A DNA stretch of 64,000 bases from JANRLT01 sp041736895 (GCA_041736895.1 JBGSSS010000213.1:54067-118066), one strand, 5' to 3'. Counted from the stretch's first letter, positions 50,335 to 60,090 are shown. Numbers and translations: made by a program. Notes: generated by a model not told the origin, from the letters alone.

Positions 50335-51843
50335 TTAGTTCAGATTCTTGATTTTAACGTTCCAGAGTTCACGCACATCCTCCGCGCTCTTCGCCGAGAG
50401 ATTCGTCCAGCGTGACAGCGCGGCCGGAACATCGTCCACCGCCAGCGCAGCGAGGGCTTCCCATTTGTATTGAAGCAACTCTTGCAGTGGGGCTGTTTTA
50501 TTGCCCGCGTGGCCGGTGGGAAACATGACCAGGCCGCTTGTGAGCGCGCCGCGCGACGCATGGTCGAGCGTCACTTCGGTCGGAATCCCCTCGGGATAGC
50601 GACGGTCGAATTCATGGCCGCCGTGATGCAGCGCGACCTTGCTCATCAGCAGCCGCGTCAGCGGATGCACGAGCGCCGTTTCCGAGTAATCCTCGGGCAG
50701 AAGCATGACCGAGCGCCAATCCGATGTGCGTTGCTCGATCGCTTTGCGCAGGAGCGTCGCGATAATATACGGCAGCGAATGATCCGCGCTTTGCCGGGTC
50801 GTCGGCGACCATTTGTACGGATCGCAAATGATATGGTACGCCGGTTCGTAGATCGTGACGCGAATCGCCGTGATGTTCTCGTGGTCCGCGAGCAGCGCCG
50901 GCTCGCGGGCGAGGACGTCGAGCAAGCCCTGGATCGCGCCGGCTGATTGATGCTCGTAGAGGCCGAGTTTGAAGTGCATGCCGCGAATCGTAAATTGGTC
51001 GCCGCTCGTGGCGACGCTCAGATCAAAGGGGCTCGTGCCGGGCGTCGTCGGTTTTTCGAACAGACAAAACGCAGCTTCGGGATTGCGAAAGATATCGGCC
51101 GGGCCGATGAAGCCGCGAAGCGCGCGGTGGACGCTTTGGATGGCAAATTCGGTGCTGATCGCGGCCGAGGCGCCTTTGCTATCCGAAAGCTGCTTGCCGT
51201 AGCGGATCGCGCGGAATGGAATCGCATGGGCGACGAACATGCCCACGGCCGATTCGATTTGCGCCACGGTCGCGCCGAGCGCCGCGCCGTACACAATTGC
51301 ACTGGCGATCGCGCCGTGAACGACGTGGTCGAGCTTGTAAGTCTTCAGCGAAAAGACCTCGGCTAACCGGCCGCGAATTTCGTCGAGCAACAGCATCCCG
51401 CGCAGCATTTGCGCCCCGTCCCAGCGGCGCAACTGTGCCGCGGCGACGACCACGGGATAAAAATCATTGTGCCCAAATTCGCCGGCGATGTTTCCCCGCG
51501 CCGGATCGTAGCCGAAGTTCGTGCCGTTGCTGTCCCATTCGCGCACGGCGGCGGCGTTGGCTAGGATCGCCTTCTCCGGCGCGACGCTCGCAGTTGACCC
51601 GAAGACGGGAACTCCGTTCGCCGCCGGATAACTCAGCGCTTCGTCCCGCAAAATCGTCGGCGCGTTGGTTCCCAGGGCGAGCGCAGAGATGCCGCAGACT
51701 ACACTATCGACAAAGAATCGTTCCGTGCGCGCCAGCACTGAAGCGCTGGGCGGAGCGTACGCGCCGGAAAGAAAATCAAGGGCGTACTGGGCCAGACCGC
51801 ACACTTGGTTGGTGTCGCGGGGGAGAAGCAGTTCGTTGGTCAT
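50335..51843 (-). CDS. MmgE/PrpD-family protein
   Basis: The ATG at 51843 (MTNELLLPRDTNQVCGLAQY) gives 502 aa. N-terminal helices (LARTERFFVDSVVCGISALA), AILANAAAVREWDSNGTNFG and GEFGHNDFYPVVVAAAQLRR fit the 2-methylcitrate dehydratase superfamily. AVGMFVAHAIPFRAIRYGKQ and KLGLYEHQSAGAIQGLLDVL are core segments. Members include 2-methylcitrate dehydratase and immune-responsive gene 1 decarboxylase. No prpB or prpC lies nearby, so the substrate is open. Confidence 0.88.
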   Translation of the reverse strand: MTNELLLPRDTNQVCGLAQYALDFLSGAYAPPSASVLARTERFFVDSVVCGISALALGTNAPTILRDEALSYPAANGVPVFGSTASVAPEKAILANAAAVREWDSNGTNFGYDPARGNIAGEFGHNDFYPVVVAAAQLRRWDGAQMLRGMLLLDEIRGRLAEVFSLKTYKLDHVVHGAIASAIVYGAALGATVAQIESAVGMFVAHAIPFRAIRYGKQLSDSKGASAAISTEFAIQSVHRALRGFIGPADIFRNPEAAFCLFEKPTTPGTSPFDLSVATSGDQFTIRGMHFKLGLYEHQSAGAIQGLLDVLAREPALLADHENITAIRVTIYEPAYHIICDPYKWSPTTRQSADHSLPYIIATLLRKAIEQRTSDWRSVMLLPEDYSETALVHPLTRLLMSKVALHHGGHEFDRRYPEGIPTEVTLDHASRGALTSGLVMFPTGHAGNKTAPLQELLQYKWEALAALAVDDVPAALSRWTNLSAKSAEDVRELWNVKIKNLN

Positions 51844-51951
51844 CGTGCGAGTCCAATGGCGGCATGAGTAGTTTGCCGCTATTAGAACAAAAAGCACGTT
51901 TCGGCGCAACGCCCCTGGAAATCAACCGGTGCACACTCCGGCGCTTTATTA

Positions 51952-52371
51952 CTATTTGCTAAGTTCAAACGTGAACGTGTTGAGTTCAATGTCTTTGACT
52001 TCTTCGTTGAGCGGCGTTTGTTGGAGGTCGGCATAAATCTCGGGGATCAGCGATTTGCCGGCCGGCAGTTCCTGGCCCTCTTTCAATTGTTTTTTGGCAT
52101 TTGGGTCTTGCGCGGTCGTGCAGGTAACGCGGATGCGATTCTTGCCAACGATTGCTCCATCGCCTGGTTTCGTGGTGGTCATTTCAAACGAGCCATCCGT
52201 CTCGATTTTGCCGCTGGACATTCTACCGCTTTCGTGTTGAAAGACGACAGAACCGAACTTGAGCGGCGTGTTTTTATAGATGACTTTTCCGCGCGTCTTT
52301 GCAACTTTAGGGCCAGCTTGCCCGCAACCCAGCAAGACCGTCAGAGCAATTAACACGAGAAAACGAAACAT
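51952..52371 (-). CDS. Small lipoprotein of the DUF1559 partner type
   Basis: 139 aa. MFRFLVLIALTVLLGCGQAG gives lipobox LLG-C16. The mature protein has beta strands typical of a carboxypeptidase-regulatory or transthyretin-like fold: KTRGKVIYKNTPLKFGSVVF, GKIETDGSFEMTTTKPGDGA, VGKNRIRVTCTTAQDP. Planctomycete genomes commonly place such a gene directly downstream of a DUF1559 gene, as here (54 bp). Role unknown, presumably in envelope or pseudopilin assembly. Confidence 0.8.
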   Translation of the reverse strand: MFRFLVLIALTVLLGCGQAGPKVAKTRGKVIYKNTPLKFGSVVFQHESGRMSSGKIETDGSFEMTTTKPGDGAIVGKNRIRVTCTTAQDPNAKKQLKEGQELPAGKSLIPEIYADLQQTPLNEEVKDIELNTFTFELSK

Positions 52372-52424
52372 TGATAAGGCCTTTGCAGAAGTGAAACAGC
52401 GAGAATATTCGAAGCCGATTCAAG

Positions 52425-53414
52425 CTAAGGAAGCGAGACGACTTCACCGCCGTTTCCAGAAGCCAGCCCTTGATAGACGTTTAGTGCGATGTCGTCGGCG
52501 ATGAAGTGCGCGCTTCCATCACCCAGCCCAAAGTGGGCGCCGCCGGTATGAAAACTGCCAAAATACAGATGGTTGAAGGGAACGTTGTCTTTGATCCGAT
52601 CTAGGCCCGCATTGATCGGAAAAGTCGAGATGGTTTTCATGGCATAGAAGCCGTGCGTAGAGTTGTCCGATTGAATCCAGGCGCGCATGTTGCCCGGCAA
52701 GCCGAAATACTGGCTGGCCGGGTCCCTGTCATTTTGAACAAACTCCGCATAGGCAAACGTCTTGCTCAAACCGTCAGAAATTCTCCGCAGCCGGACCCCG
52801 TGTTTCTCGCGAACGACCGGAGTGGCACCCTTAGCGCTGATGATTTTGGTATAGCCGAAGAGCCCATTCTTGGGGAGATTTCCGAAGGTACTCGAATCAA
52901 AATCGACCGGCGGCGTGGTGCGATAGTAGCCCGCCACGCACTGATAGTTGGCAATGGCACCGCCGCTCGGACTGTAGGATGTGCCGCTGGTGTTCTTCTC
53001 GCCTGGATATTCGGGACAGATATAGGCGGGGATGACCTTGTTGGCTAAAAACTGACCGTCAGTCCCTTTTTGGCCGGCGGCCGCTTTGTCGAAATCCATC
53101 GCTTCGAAAAGCGCCTTTTCCTCCAGGAAGGGAAGAACATAACAAAGAGCCGCGGGTTTGCCGTCGCCGACAGCGTCGGGCGGATAGGTGCTTTTGTTGG
53201 CGTCAGCAAAATTGGCGAAAGCAAGCACGACCTGTTTGACATTATTCAAGCACGCATTGCGCCGCGCGGCAGCGCGGGCCGCTTGAATCGCCGGCAACAA
53301 GAGCGCGACCAGTATCCCGATGATCGCAATCACGACCAACAGTTCGACCAGGGTAAATCCGCGCACGCGACGGTCCTGCGATTCGTGCTTCGCTGGCATC
53401 AAAATTCGAACCAT
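52425..53414 (-). CDS. DUF1559 protein with prepilin-type leader, second copy
   Basis: The ATG at 53414 (MVRILMPAKHESQDRRVRGF) has AAGG upstream and gives 329 aa. The leader GFTLVELLVVIAIIGILVAL is followed by LLPAIQAARAAARRNACLNN, the DUF1559 start. The C-terminus holds the GDGSAHFI signature (GLGDGSAHFIADDIALNVYQ). It is paired with the small lipoprotein gene downstream on the same strand. Compare with the copy at 426-1439. Confidence 0.9.
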   Translation of the reverse strand: MVRILMPAKHESQDRRVRGFTLVELLVVIAIIGILVALLLPAIQAARAAARRNACLNNVKQVVLAFANFADANKSTYPPDAVGDGKPAALCYVLPFLEEKALFEAMDFDKAAAGQKGTDGQFLANKVIPAYICPEYPGEKNTSGTSYSPSGGAIANYQCVAGYYRTTPPVDFDSSTFGNLPKNGLFGYTKIISAKGATPVVREKHGVRLRRISDGLSKTFAYAEFVQNDRDPASQYFGLPGNMRAWIQSDNSTHGFYAMKTISTFPINAGLDRIKDNVPFNHLYFGSFHTGGAHFGLGDGSAHFIADDIALNVYQGLASGNGGEVVSLP

Positions 53415-53758
53415 AGAATTTGCCTTGCTGCTAGGCCCCATGAATCAACCCGTGCCTTGCTAGAACGGATCGATTTATTCCTAGAACGGCCAATACCCAC
53501 ATCCCCAGCGCCGACTTCCGCTAACACAACAGCGAGTGCTGTGTTAATTCAGAAAAAGACTAGCGCCCCAACTCCTCTGCAGCTTGCACCCCTGCAAGCC
53601 GCGACATGTACCCACCACTCAGAAGCAGCGTCCCCGAGATCTCCCCAGCTATTCGACCAGTCGCCAACTGCTGTTTCTATACAGTATGATATAACCGGTT
53701 CCAGCAAATTTGGCAAACTTGATATCGAAAAATCGTCACACATCGTCTCGCTCAGCGC
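53415..53758. other. Divergent promoter gap, DUF1559 - ABC-F
   Basis: About 340 bp. GCTTGCACCCCTGCAAGC (53581-53598) is a perfect 6-bp-armed hairpin. Nothing else assignable. Confidence 0.45.
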
Positions 53759-55681
53759 ATGTCACTTTTACTAAACGTCACTGGAATAACTAAGCACTTC
53801 GGACCTGACCCGATTCTCGATGGAGCAAGCTTTGAAATTCGTGCAGGGGAACGCATCGGACTTGTCGGACCAAATGGCGCGGGCAAGAGCACGCTCCTGA
53901 AAATCGTCGCCGGAGTCGAGTCCGCGGACAAGGGTGAAATCGAACTCGCGACCAACGCACGGATGGGCTACCTGGAGCAACATCCGACGTTTTCGCCCGG
54001 GAAAACGCTGTGGGACGAAGCCCTGCTGGGCCTCGAACATTGGGTAGCCCTCAGCCGCGAATCGGAGCGCTTGGCGCACGAGTTGGCGAAACCATTAACC
54101 CCGAAAGAGAACGAACGTTTCGCAAGACAGTTTGACGCCGTCCAAGAACAACTCCATCAGCACGATGCGTATCAGGTTGATCATCATGTCGAGCGCGTGT
54201 TGACCGGTCTGGGCTTCCGCGAGTCGCAATATCAACAGACAGTCGAATCGCTCAGCGGCGGCCAGCAGAATCGACTGTTGTTGGCAAAGCTGCTGCTCTC
54301 CGATCCCGATGTGATGTTGCTCGACGAGCCGTCGAACCACTTGGACATCGAGGCGACCGAATGGCTCGAAGGGTTCTTAAGAAACACGCCGCGCGCGGTT
54401 TTGGTCGTGAGCCACGATCGATATTTCTTGGATCGCGTCACCGAGCGGACACTGGAGTTGCATCACGGCACCATCGATTCTTTTCCAGGAAATTTTTCTA
54501 AGTATTGGACACTCAAGGCCGAGCGTCTCGAAGTGCAACGGCGCATCTACGCCAAACAGCAAGAAGAAATTGCCAAGACCGAAGAGTTTATTCGCAAGAA
54601 CTTCTACTCGAATCCTGTTCAGGCCAAAGACCGCGAGAAAAAGCTCGAACGCATCGAACGCGTCAGCGTGCCGCGCGAAATCAGCGCGCCGGTAATGGGC
54701 TTCCCGCCGGTCAAACGCACGGGCGATATCGTTCTCCGTGCCGAAGAGCTCAGCAAAAGCTACGATCGGCCGTTGTTTCAAAAGCTGACGTTCCAAGTTC
54801 AGCGCGGCGAGCGCTGGGGCATCCTCGGGCCGAACGGCACGGGCAAGAGCACACTGCTCAAGTGCCTGGTCGGACGCGTCGAGCCGGACCATGGCAAGAC
54901 GATGCTCGGGACGCATGTTCAGATCGGGTACTTCGACCAACAGCTAACCGAACTTGACGAGGAGGCACGCGTTGTCGAGGCGATCCGTCCTCCGGGCAAG
55001 GAGTTTAATGAACCCCAGCGCCGCAGCATGCTCGCGCGATTCGGTCTCACGGGCGAACTGGTGTTCCAGAGCGTCGGCAGCCTGAGCGGTGGCGAACGGA
55101 ATCGCGCGGCGCTCGCACGGCTCGCCGCGATGGACGCCAATGTGCTGATCCTCGACGAACCGACGAATCATCTCGATCTTTGGGCATGCGATTCGCTAGA
55201 GCGTTCACTGAACGAGTTCGAAGGAACGGTGATCTTCGTCAGCCACGACCGCTATTTCCTGAACAAGGTCGCGGACCATTTGTTGGTCGTCGAGCCAACT
55301 CGGTTTCGTGTGATCGAGGGGAACTACGAAACGTATCAATCCATGGTCCGCAGCGGCATCGCCGTCGAAGCGGTGTCCGCGAAACGCGCCGGCGTGACGA
55401 TCAACGAAGATTCGCCGGCCAGTAAGCCCTCGGATAACAACAAGCAAGAATCCAAACCGAAACGCAAACGCAAGTTTCCGTACCGCAAGGTGCCGGATTT
55501 GGAAAGTGAAATCGCCGCCCGCGAAGCACGGCGCGAGGAATTGAACGCCGATATGGTTGATCCCGTGGTCCTGCGCGACGGCGCGCGAATCAAATCGGTC
55601 CACGCGGAACTCGAGCAAGTCGAAACAGATCTCGCGCAGTTATATGAACATTGGGAAGAAGCGGTGGAGTTGAATGGCTAA
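53759..55681 (+). CDS. ABC-F family ATPase
   Basis: 640 aa. Two ABC domains without TM helices: Walker A GPNGAGKSTLLK (residues 37-48) and GPNGTGKSTLLK. The signature motifs are LSGGQQNRLLLAK and LSGGERNRAALAR, with LLDEPSNHLD and ILDEPTNHLD. The interdomain helical linker (YAKQQEEIAKTEEFIRKNFY) is the P-site tRNA interaction motif. A C-terminal coiled coil of ~60 residues (VPDLESEIAAREARREELNA) fits Uup-like members. ABC-F proteins act on ribosomes, in housekeeping translation or drug protection; which one cannot be told here. Confidence 0.93.
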   Translation: MSLLLNVTGITKHFGPDPILDGASFEIRAGERIGLVGPNGAGKSTLLKIVAGVESADKGEIELATNARMGYLEQHPTFSPGKTLWDEALLGLEHWVALSRESERLAHELAKPLTPKENERFARQFDAVQEQLHQHDAYQVDHHVERVLTGLGFRESQYQQTVESLSGGQQNRLLLAKLLLSDPDVMLLDEPSNHLDIEATEWLEGFLRNTPRAVLVVSHDRYFLDRVTERTLELHHGTIDSFPGNFSKYWTLKAERLEVQRRIYAKQQEEIAKTEEFIRKNFYSNPVQAKDREKKLERIERVSVPREISAPVMGFPPVKRTGDIVLRAEELSKSYDRPLFQKLTFQVQRGERWGILGPNGTGKSTLLKCLVGRVEPDHGKTMLGTHVQIGYFDQQLTELDEEARVVEAIRPPGKEFNEPQRRSMLARFGLTGELVFQSVGSLSGGERNRAALARLAAMDANVLILDEPTNHLDLWACDSLERSLNEFEGTVIFVSHDRYFLNKVADHLLVVEPTRFRVIEGNYETYQSMVRSGIAVEAVSAKRAGVTINEDSPASKPSDNNKQESKPKRKRKFPYRKVPDLESEIAAREARREELNADMVDPVVLRDGARIKSVHAELEQVETDLAQLYEHWEEAVELNG

Positions 55682-55683
55682 AA

Positions 55684-55716
55684 CCCGTTTAGCGGCGAGC
55701 CGAAGGCGAGCGTTCT
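55684..55716. repeat. TTTAGCGGCGA-family palindrome, half copy
   Basis: CCGTTTAGCGGCGAGCCGAA then GGCGAGCGTTC, right after the ABC-F stop. Related to 8863-8952. Confidence 0.5.
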
Positions 55717-55732
55717 AACCTGAATTGCTTTT

Positions 55733-55834
55733 GCCACTGATGAACACGGATGGAATGATTGATTTTCACTGATCTGAAATGCATGAAATTTAGATCAGTG
55801 AAAATCAGTTGCATTTTCCGTGTTGATCAGTGGC
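55733..55834. repeat. ACTGAT-iteron palindromic element F
   Basis: Left arm 55733-55775 and right arm 55792-55834 are inverses sharing GCCACTGAT, CACGGA, and TGATTTTCACTGATCT. The ends are the same as those of the gene-bearing element E. Loop 16 bp. Confidence 0.88.
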
Positions 55835-55859
55835 CATAAAAATCTGAAAACTAACGCAG

Positions 55860-56585
55860 ATGAAGCTTCTCTCGTACAACATACACAAAGGCATCGGCGG
55901 ACGCGATCGGCGTTATCGTCTGGAACGCATCGTCAATGTGATCCAAGAAGCCGAACCCGACATCGTCTGCTTGCAAGAAGTCGATCGCAATGTCCGCCGG
56001 TCGCACTTCGACGACCAGCCGCATTTGCTCAGCGAGTTGCTCGATTTGCCGCACGCAATGTATCAGTTGAACGTCCATCTCAAGCACGGCGGGTACGGGA
56101 ATCTGCTCCTTTCGCGCTGGCCGATTGTCGAGCATCATCAGTTGAGCCTGCGCTACAGTTGGAAAAAACCGCGCGGAGCGCAGCTCGCCGTCATCGAAAC
56201 ACCGCGCGGGAAAATCGTCGTCGCGCACACGCACCTTGGACTCGCCGAACGGGAACGGCATTGGCAGGTCGAGCATCTGCTCAGTCATCATCTGCTCCGT
56301 CCGCTGCGGCATCTGCCGACGATGCTCGTCGGCGATACGAACGACTGGCGCAATACTTTGTGTCACGGCTGCCTCAAGACTCATGGCTTCACGTTGGCGA
56401 CGCATCCTTTATCTAAATTCCGCAGCTTCCCTGCTTGGTTGCCGTTGGGTTCGCTTGATAAAGTTTTTCATAACCCGGCTTTGATCGTGCATGAGGCCCA
56501 TTTAATCCGCTCAAAACTGGCAAAAGACGCGAGCGATCACCTGCCGTTGTGCCTGAAATTTGGCTTTCATTCGCCGCATTCTTAA
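55860..56585 (+). CDS. Endonuclease/exonuclease/phosphatase-family hydrolase
   Basis: 241 aa. EEP-fold motifs in order: MKLLSYNIHKGIGG (Asn ligand), EPDIVCLQEVDRNV (Glu ligand), VVAHTHLGLAERER (catalytic His region), LVGDTNDWRN (D-x-N) and DASDHLPLCLKF (SDHLP with the general base). No signal peptide is seen. Close relatives act on DNA (exonuclease III-like), on phosphodiesters of lipids or on cyclic dinucleotides. The HxxxHL spacing and short length fit the generic EEP group. It follows element F, which supplies its upstream region. Confidence 0.9.
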   Translation: MKLLSYNIHKGIGGRDRRYRLERIVNVIQEAEPDIVCLQEVDRNVRRSHFDDQPHLLSELLDLPHAMYQLNVHLKHGGYGNLLLSRWPIVEHHQLSLRYSWKKPRGAQLAVIETPRGKIVVAHTHLGLAERERHWQVEHLLSHHLLRPLRHLPTMLVGDTNDWRNTLCHGCLKTHGFTLATHPLSKFRSFPAWLPLGSLDKVFHNPALIVHEAHLIRSKLAKDASDHLPLCLKFGFHSPHS

Positions 56586-56621
56586 ACATTAGGCCGGGGA
56601 ATTGGGTAAAATATTTGGGCC

Positions 56622-56681
56622 TGTAGCTGAAGTCGTAAGACTTCAGATTTGAGCGTCTGAAGTCTTACGACTTCAGCTACA
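56622..56681. repeat. TGTAGCTGAAGTCGTAAGAC palindrome
   Basis: Perfect 26-bp arms (56622-56647 and 56656-56681) around TTTGAGCG. Same family as 36773-36841. Confidence 0.8.
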
Positions 56682-56728
56682 AGCGATTCAGCGCCGCTAG
56701 CAAACGCATTTTACTCCCAGTGATATCG

Positions 56729-59700
56729 ATGATTAAACCTTCGCGCCTCCGTATCTTCCAAGTGGCCGTCATCCTGGTTTCAGTTCTGCTATGGAGCGGC
56801 TCGAGCGATGGCCAGATTCTGCGGCGGCCGCTGTTGCCGCGCCGACAGCCGCTGCAAGGAACAAGCGCCGCGGCGTACTTGGGCCAGCCGTTCGGCGTGG
56901 CCCACGCTAGTTTCGAGCTCCCTGCCGACACGGATTTGAGCATTTTCCAGAACCGCGAGTTGGTCCTGACCGAAAAGCGCGGCCGCGCGTATTACATGAC
57001 GTACAACAATCAGCCTGTCCGCACGGCGATTCGGAACGTGCTGGGGTTGGATACAACCCTGCTCGGGCGGCCGATCAAGGTGCAAGTCTACTTCCTCTTT
57101 GTCGGCATCGAGCCGCTGGAATTGACGCTGCACGCTGATCGGCCGCATACCATCACCGTCACGCCAACAGACAATCGCGCCGCGTTCCAGCCGGCGCTCA
57201 ACGAGTGGTGGGATCATTACACGAAGTGGTCGCGCAAACTATTTCAGAATGACGAATATCCCCTGGTCGCCGATCAGTATTTGCAGTTAATGCTCGGGCG
57301 ACGTCTCGGGTTGCAGCCGCCGAAGGAACCGCTGTGGACTTCGGTCCTCGCCAACGGTGGCGGCCTGAACAAGGCGCTGGGCACCGTACTCGGCGCTGAG
57401 AGCGTCCGGTTGGCTCTGCAAAAAGAACGCTGGGAGCGCGAAGCCAACGCTGGCCAAGTCGCGGATCGACCGTTGCCCGCCCCTGTGCAAATACCCGAGG
57501 TAATCTTTCCGCCCGCCGATCCGAATATTCCGATCGAGCCAATCGCCCGCGCTGTGCCGCAAGAATGCCTGTACGTCCGCTTCGGGTCGTTCTCGAATTT
57601 CCTCTGGTTTACGGACACGATGGATGAATGGGGCGGCGATCTGCGCTGTTTGATCGCGTTCCGCGGTGTCGATTACGAAGTCCGCCAACGGCAAGAACGG
57701 CAACTGGCTCTAAAGCAATCGGCGCTTGCCCGCGTGCTTGGCCCGACCGTCATCGCCGACGTTGCGATGATCGGCACCGATATGTTCATGCGCGAAGGCG
57801 CGGCGATGGGCATGCTCTTTCAAGCCCGCAACAACCTAGCCCTTGGCACCGACATCAATGGCCAACGCACCAATGCGCAAAAGGCCAACCCCGATGCGGT
57901 CCTCGAAACCGTCGATATCGGCGGAGAAAAGGTGAGTTACCTGCACACGCCCGACAATCGGATTCGCTCGTTTTATGTTGCCAGCGGCGATTACCATCTC
58001 GTTTCGACGTCGCGCCGAATCATTGAGCGCTTCCTGGAAGTGGCGAAAGCCAAAGGCGCTGGTTCGCTCGGCGACTCGGCCGAGTTCCGCTCGACGCGCA
58101 CGCAGATGCCGCTTGCAAGGCCCGATACGGTCTTCGTTTATCTTGGCGATGCGCACTTCCGGAATCTGACGAGCCCGCAGTATCGGATCGAGATGACGCG
58201 GCGGATGCAGTCGCTCAATGAAATCGACGAGTGGCAACTTGCCCAGTGGACCGCCAAGCACGAAGGAATCACCGACCTCGGCCGTGACAACTTGATTCGG
58301 CTCGGCTATCTTCCGCCGACGTTCAATCAGCATGCGGACGGCGGGCAATTGGTCGTCCCCGCGACGGGCCGGCCCTCGGATTCGCTGCGCGGCGGCAAAG
58401 GTTCCTTCACCCCGGTTCCTGATATGCCCGTGACGAATGTGACCGCCGGCGAGGAACAAGCTTACGCTGAGTTCGCGCGCGACTACGCCCAGAATGGGCA
58501 GCGTTTGAAATCGGTCATGGTGGGGATTCAACGCTTCGCCGTTCCGGCAGAGCAAAGCAACGGCGAAATCCGCGAGCGTGTCCTGCTCGATGTGAAAGCA
58601 ACGCCCGTTTCGAGCAACGGCTCAGACCTTGAAAAGTATCTTTCCGCACCGACGCTCGAAGCGGCAGCACCGCTGCCCGAGGATGCGTTGCTGCTGCAAG
58701 TCAATTCCTGGAATTCGCTCGGCATTCTCGGTCAGCCGCAGCAGCAGATTCCGAACAACTATGTGATTGGCCTTCGCAACGCCGGTTTCGCGTGGCAGGT
58801 TCAGCCGCAACTCAACGCCGCGGTTCCCGCGCAGCTCACCGACGCGAAACTCTACGCCGCCGCCTGGCCGCAAGCTGGGATGCTGCGGGTTCTCGGCGCT
58901 CGCGATGCCGCGCAGATCAACGCGCAAGCCGGGGCACAACCGCTGCCCGGCGGGATGCTCCCTGGCCCGCAGCTTTGGCAGCAAAACCGCGCGAAGCTGA
59001 GCGTCGTCAGTTGGGATCAGCCGACGCTGCAAGACGTTGCGGCGCGCTTCCCGCTGGGTCAAGCGGAGCGGCCGGCGAATGTGCGGCTCTTTGTCAGCGA
59101 CCTGAACTCGAGCAAGCTCCGGGACTTTGTAAATGGCTCGGGCTACATCCGTGCACGCCAAGTCTCCTCGGGGAATATTCACTTCATGCAGAACCTGATC
59201 TATCAACTCGGCGTGCCGGCCGAACATGCCAAGGCCCTGGGCGAAGACCTGATCATGGGCAAGTTCCTCGATCCATTAGGGGGCCAGTACGAAGCCGTGG
59301 TCACACCCGATGGCTTGCCGCAATGGCGCTCGACGGCGTGGACCGGCGGGGCGGAACGCCTGATTGGCTCGGCTCCGCCGGAATTCACCGCCCCGCCGCT
59401 CGGCTGGTTCCGCGGGATGTCGCTCGAGGCGGCGCTCTACCCGAATGAGTACATCGCCAAGATCGAAATCGAAATGAAACGCGATCCGGCAGCGCTCGCA
59501 CGCGAGCAGGAAGCCGCCGGCAAGAACCAACCGGCTTTGCCGCTGTTCAACTTGCCGAAGTTCCTGCAACAAGATCCGCCGGTAGACAAGTCCGCGGTGC
59601 CCGCGACCCCGAAGCCAGCCCCCGCAGCCGATCCGAAAGTTGTGCCGCCGAGCGTGATGGTGCCAGCGCCGCCCGCGCCCGCGATCAAGGCGGCTCCCGA

Positions 59701-59740
59701 AGCATTACCTCCGCCAGTGCCGAATCCGCCGGTGAAGTAG
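56729..59740 (+). CDS. Large secreted protein, planctomycete type, unknown function
   Basis: The ATG at 56729 (MIKPSRLRIFQVAVILVSVL) is preferred to the GTG at 56720; 1003 aa. It has a signal peptide or N-terminal anchor (IFQVAVILVSVLLWSG). A long globular part follows, with segments such as DTVFVYLGDAHFRNLTSPQY and RIRSFYVASGDYHLVSTSRR. The last ~60 residues are Pro/Ala-rich (PKPAPAADPKVVPPSVMVPA), probably a wall-spanning or flexible tail. I recognise no catalytic motif. The base composition is GC-rich like its neighbours. Confidence 0.7.
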   Translation: MIKPSRLRIFQVAVILVSVLLWSGSSDGQILRRPLLPRRQPLQGTSAAAYLGQPFGVAHASFELPADTDLSIFQNRELVLTEKRGRAYYMTYNNQPVRTAIRNVLGLDTTLLGRPIKVQVYFLFVGIEPLELTLHADRPHTITVTPTDNRAAFQPALNEWWDHYTKWSRKLFQNDEYPLVADQYLQLMLGRRLGLQPPKEPLWTSVLANGGGLNKALGTVLGAESVRLALQKERWEREANAGQVADRPLPAPVQIPEVIFPPADPNIPIEPIARAVPQECLYVRFGSFSNFLWFTDTMDEWGGDLRCLIAFRGVDYEVRQRQERQLALKQSALARVLGPTVIADVAMIGTDMFMREGAAMGMLFQARNNLALGTDINGQRTNAQKANPDAVLETVDIGGEKVSYLHTPDNRIRSFYVASGDYHLVSTSRRIIERFLEVAKAKGAGSLGDSAEFRSTRTQMPLARPDTVFVYLGDAHFRNLTSPQYRIEMTRRMQSLNEIDEWQLAQWTAKHEGITDLGRDNLIRLGYLPPTFNQHADGGQLVVPATGRPSDSLRGGKGSFTPVPDMPVTNVTAGEEQAYAEFARDYAQNGQRLKSVMVGIQRFAVPAEQSNGEIRERVLLDVKATPVSSNGSDLEKYLSAPTLEAAAPLPEDALLLQVNSWNSLGILGQPQQQIPNNYVIGLRNAGFAWQVQPQLNAAVPAQLTDAKLYAAAWPQAGMLRVLGARDAAQINAQAGAQPLPGGMLPGPQLWQQNRAKLSVVSWDQPTLQDVAARFPLGQAERPANVRLFVSDLNSSKLRDFVNGSGYIRARQVSSGNIHFMQNLIYQLGVPAEHAKALGEDLIMGKFLDPLGGQYEAVVTPDGLPQWRSTAWTGGAERLIGSAPPEFTAPPLGWFRGMSLEAALYPNEYIAKIEIEMKRDPAALAREQEAAGKNQPALPLFNLPKFLQQDPPVDKSAVPATPKPAPAADPKVVPPSVMVPAPPAPAIKAAPEALPPPVPNPPVK

Positions 59741-59807
59741 CCACTCGAATCGGGGTGATTTATGAATCAAGAAATAATTCTGTAGTCATCGATTCCACAG
59801 TTCGATG

Positions 59808-59813
59808 TATAAT
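59808..59813 (+). promoter_or_regulatory. Candidate -10 box of vapBC
   Basis: TATAAT about 35 bp upstream of the vapB ATG; no good -35 box at the right spacing. A CATGA-N7-TCATG palindrome follows (59818-59834), a possible autoregulatory operator. Confidence 0.35.
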
Positions 59814-59847
59814 CAAGCATGACCATCTATCATGACTAAGAGAATCT

Positions 59848-60087
59848 ATGTTACCTAATCAAGCACAATTCGGAACTGTTCACGGGACAGCAATCCAATT
59901 GGAACATCTCAGTGGATTAGACGACGGAACAAAAGTTCTCGTCTATTTTCAACCCGTTCAACAGAATAAGATGCCGGGAGATGGCATTCGTGCGTCTGCT
60001 GGTGCTTGGGCCGATATTCCGGGATTAGACGATGATCTTGCCGAGATTCTAGCGGACCGCAAACGAGACACCAGGGCGGAGCTTTAA
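59848..60087 (+). CDS. VapB-type antitoxin
   Basis: 79 aa. The C-terminal part, GDGIRASAGAWADIPGLDDD followed by LAEILADRKRDTRAEL, is the toxin-wrapping segment typical of antitoxins paired with PIN toxins in planctomycetes and cyanobacteria. The N-terminus (AQFGTVHGTAIQLEHLSGLD) resembles a short DNA-binding strand region such as the AbrB swapped hairpin. The stop codon is 3 bp before vapC. Its AT-rich DNA (about 45% GC in the neighbouring toxin gene) suggests recent arrival. Confidence 0.75.
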   Translation: MLPNQAQFGTVHGTAIQLEHLSGLDDGTKVLVYFQPVQQNKMPGDGIRASAGAWADIPGLDDDLAEILADRKRDTRAEL

Positions 60088-60090
60088 TCA

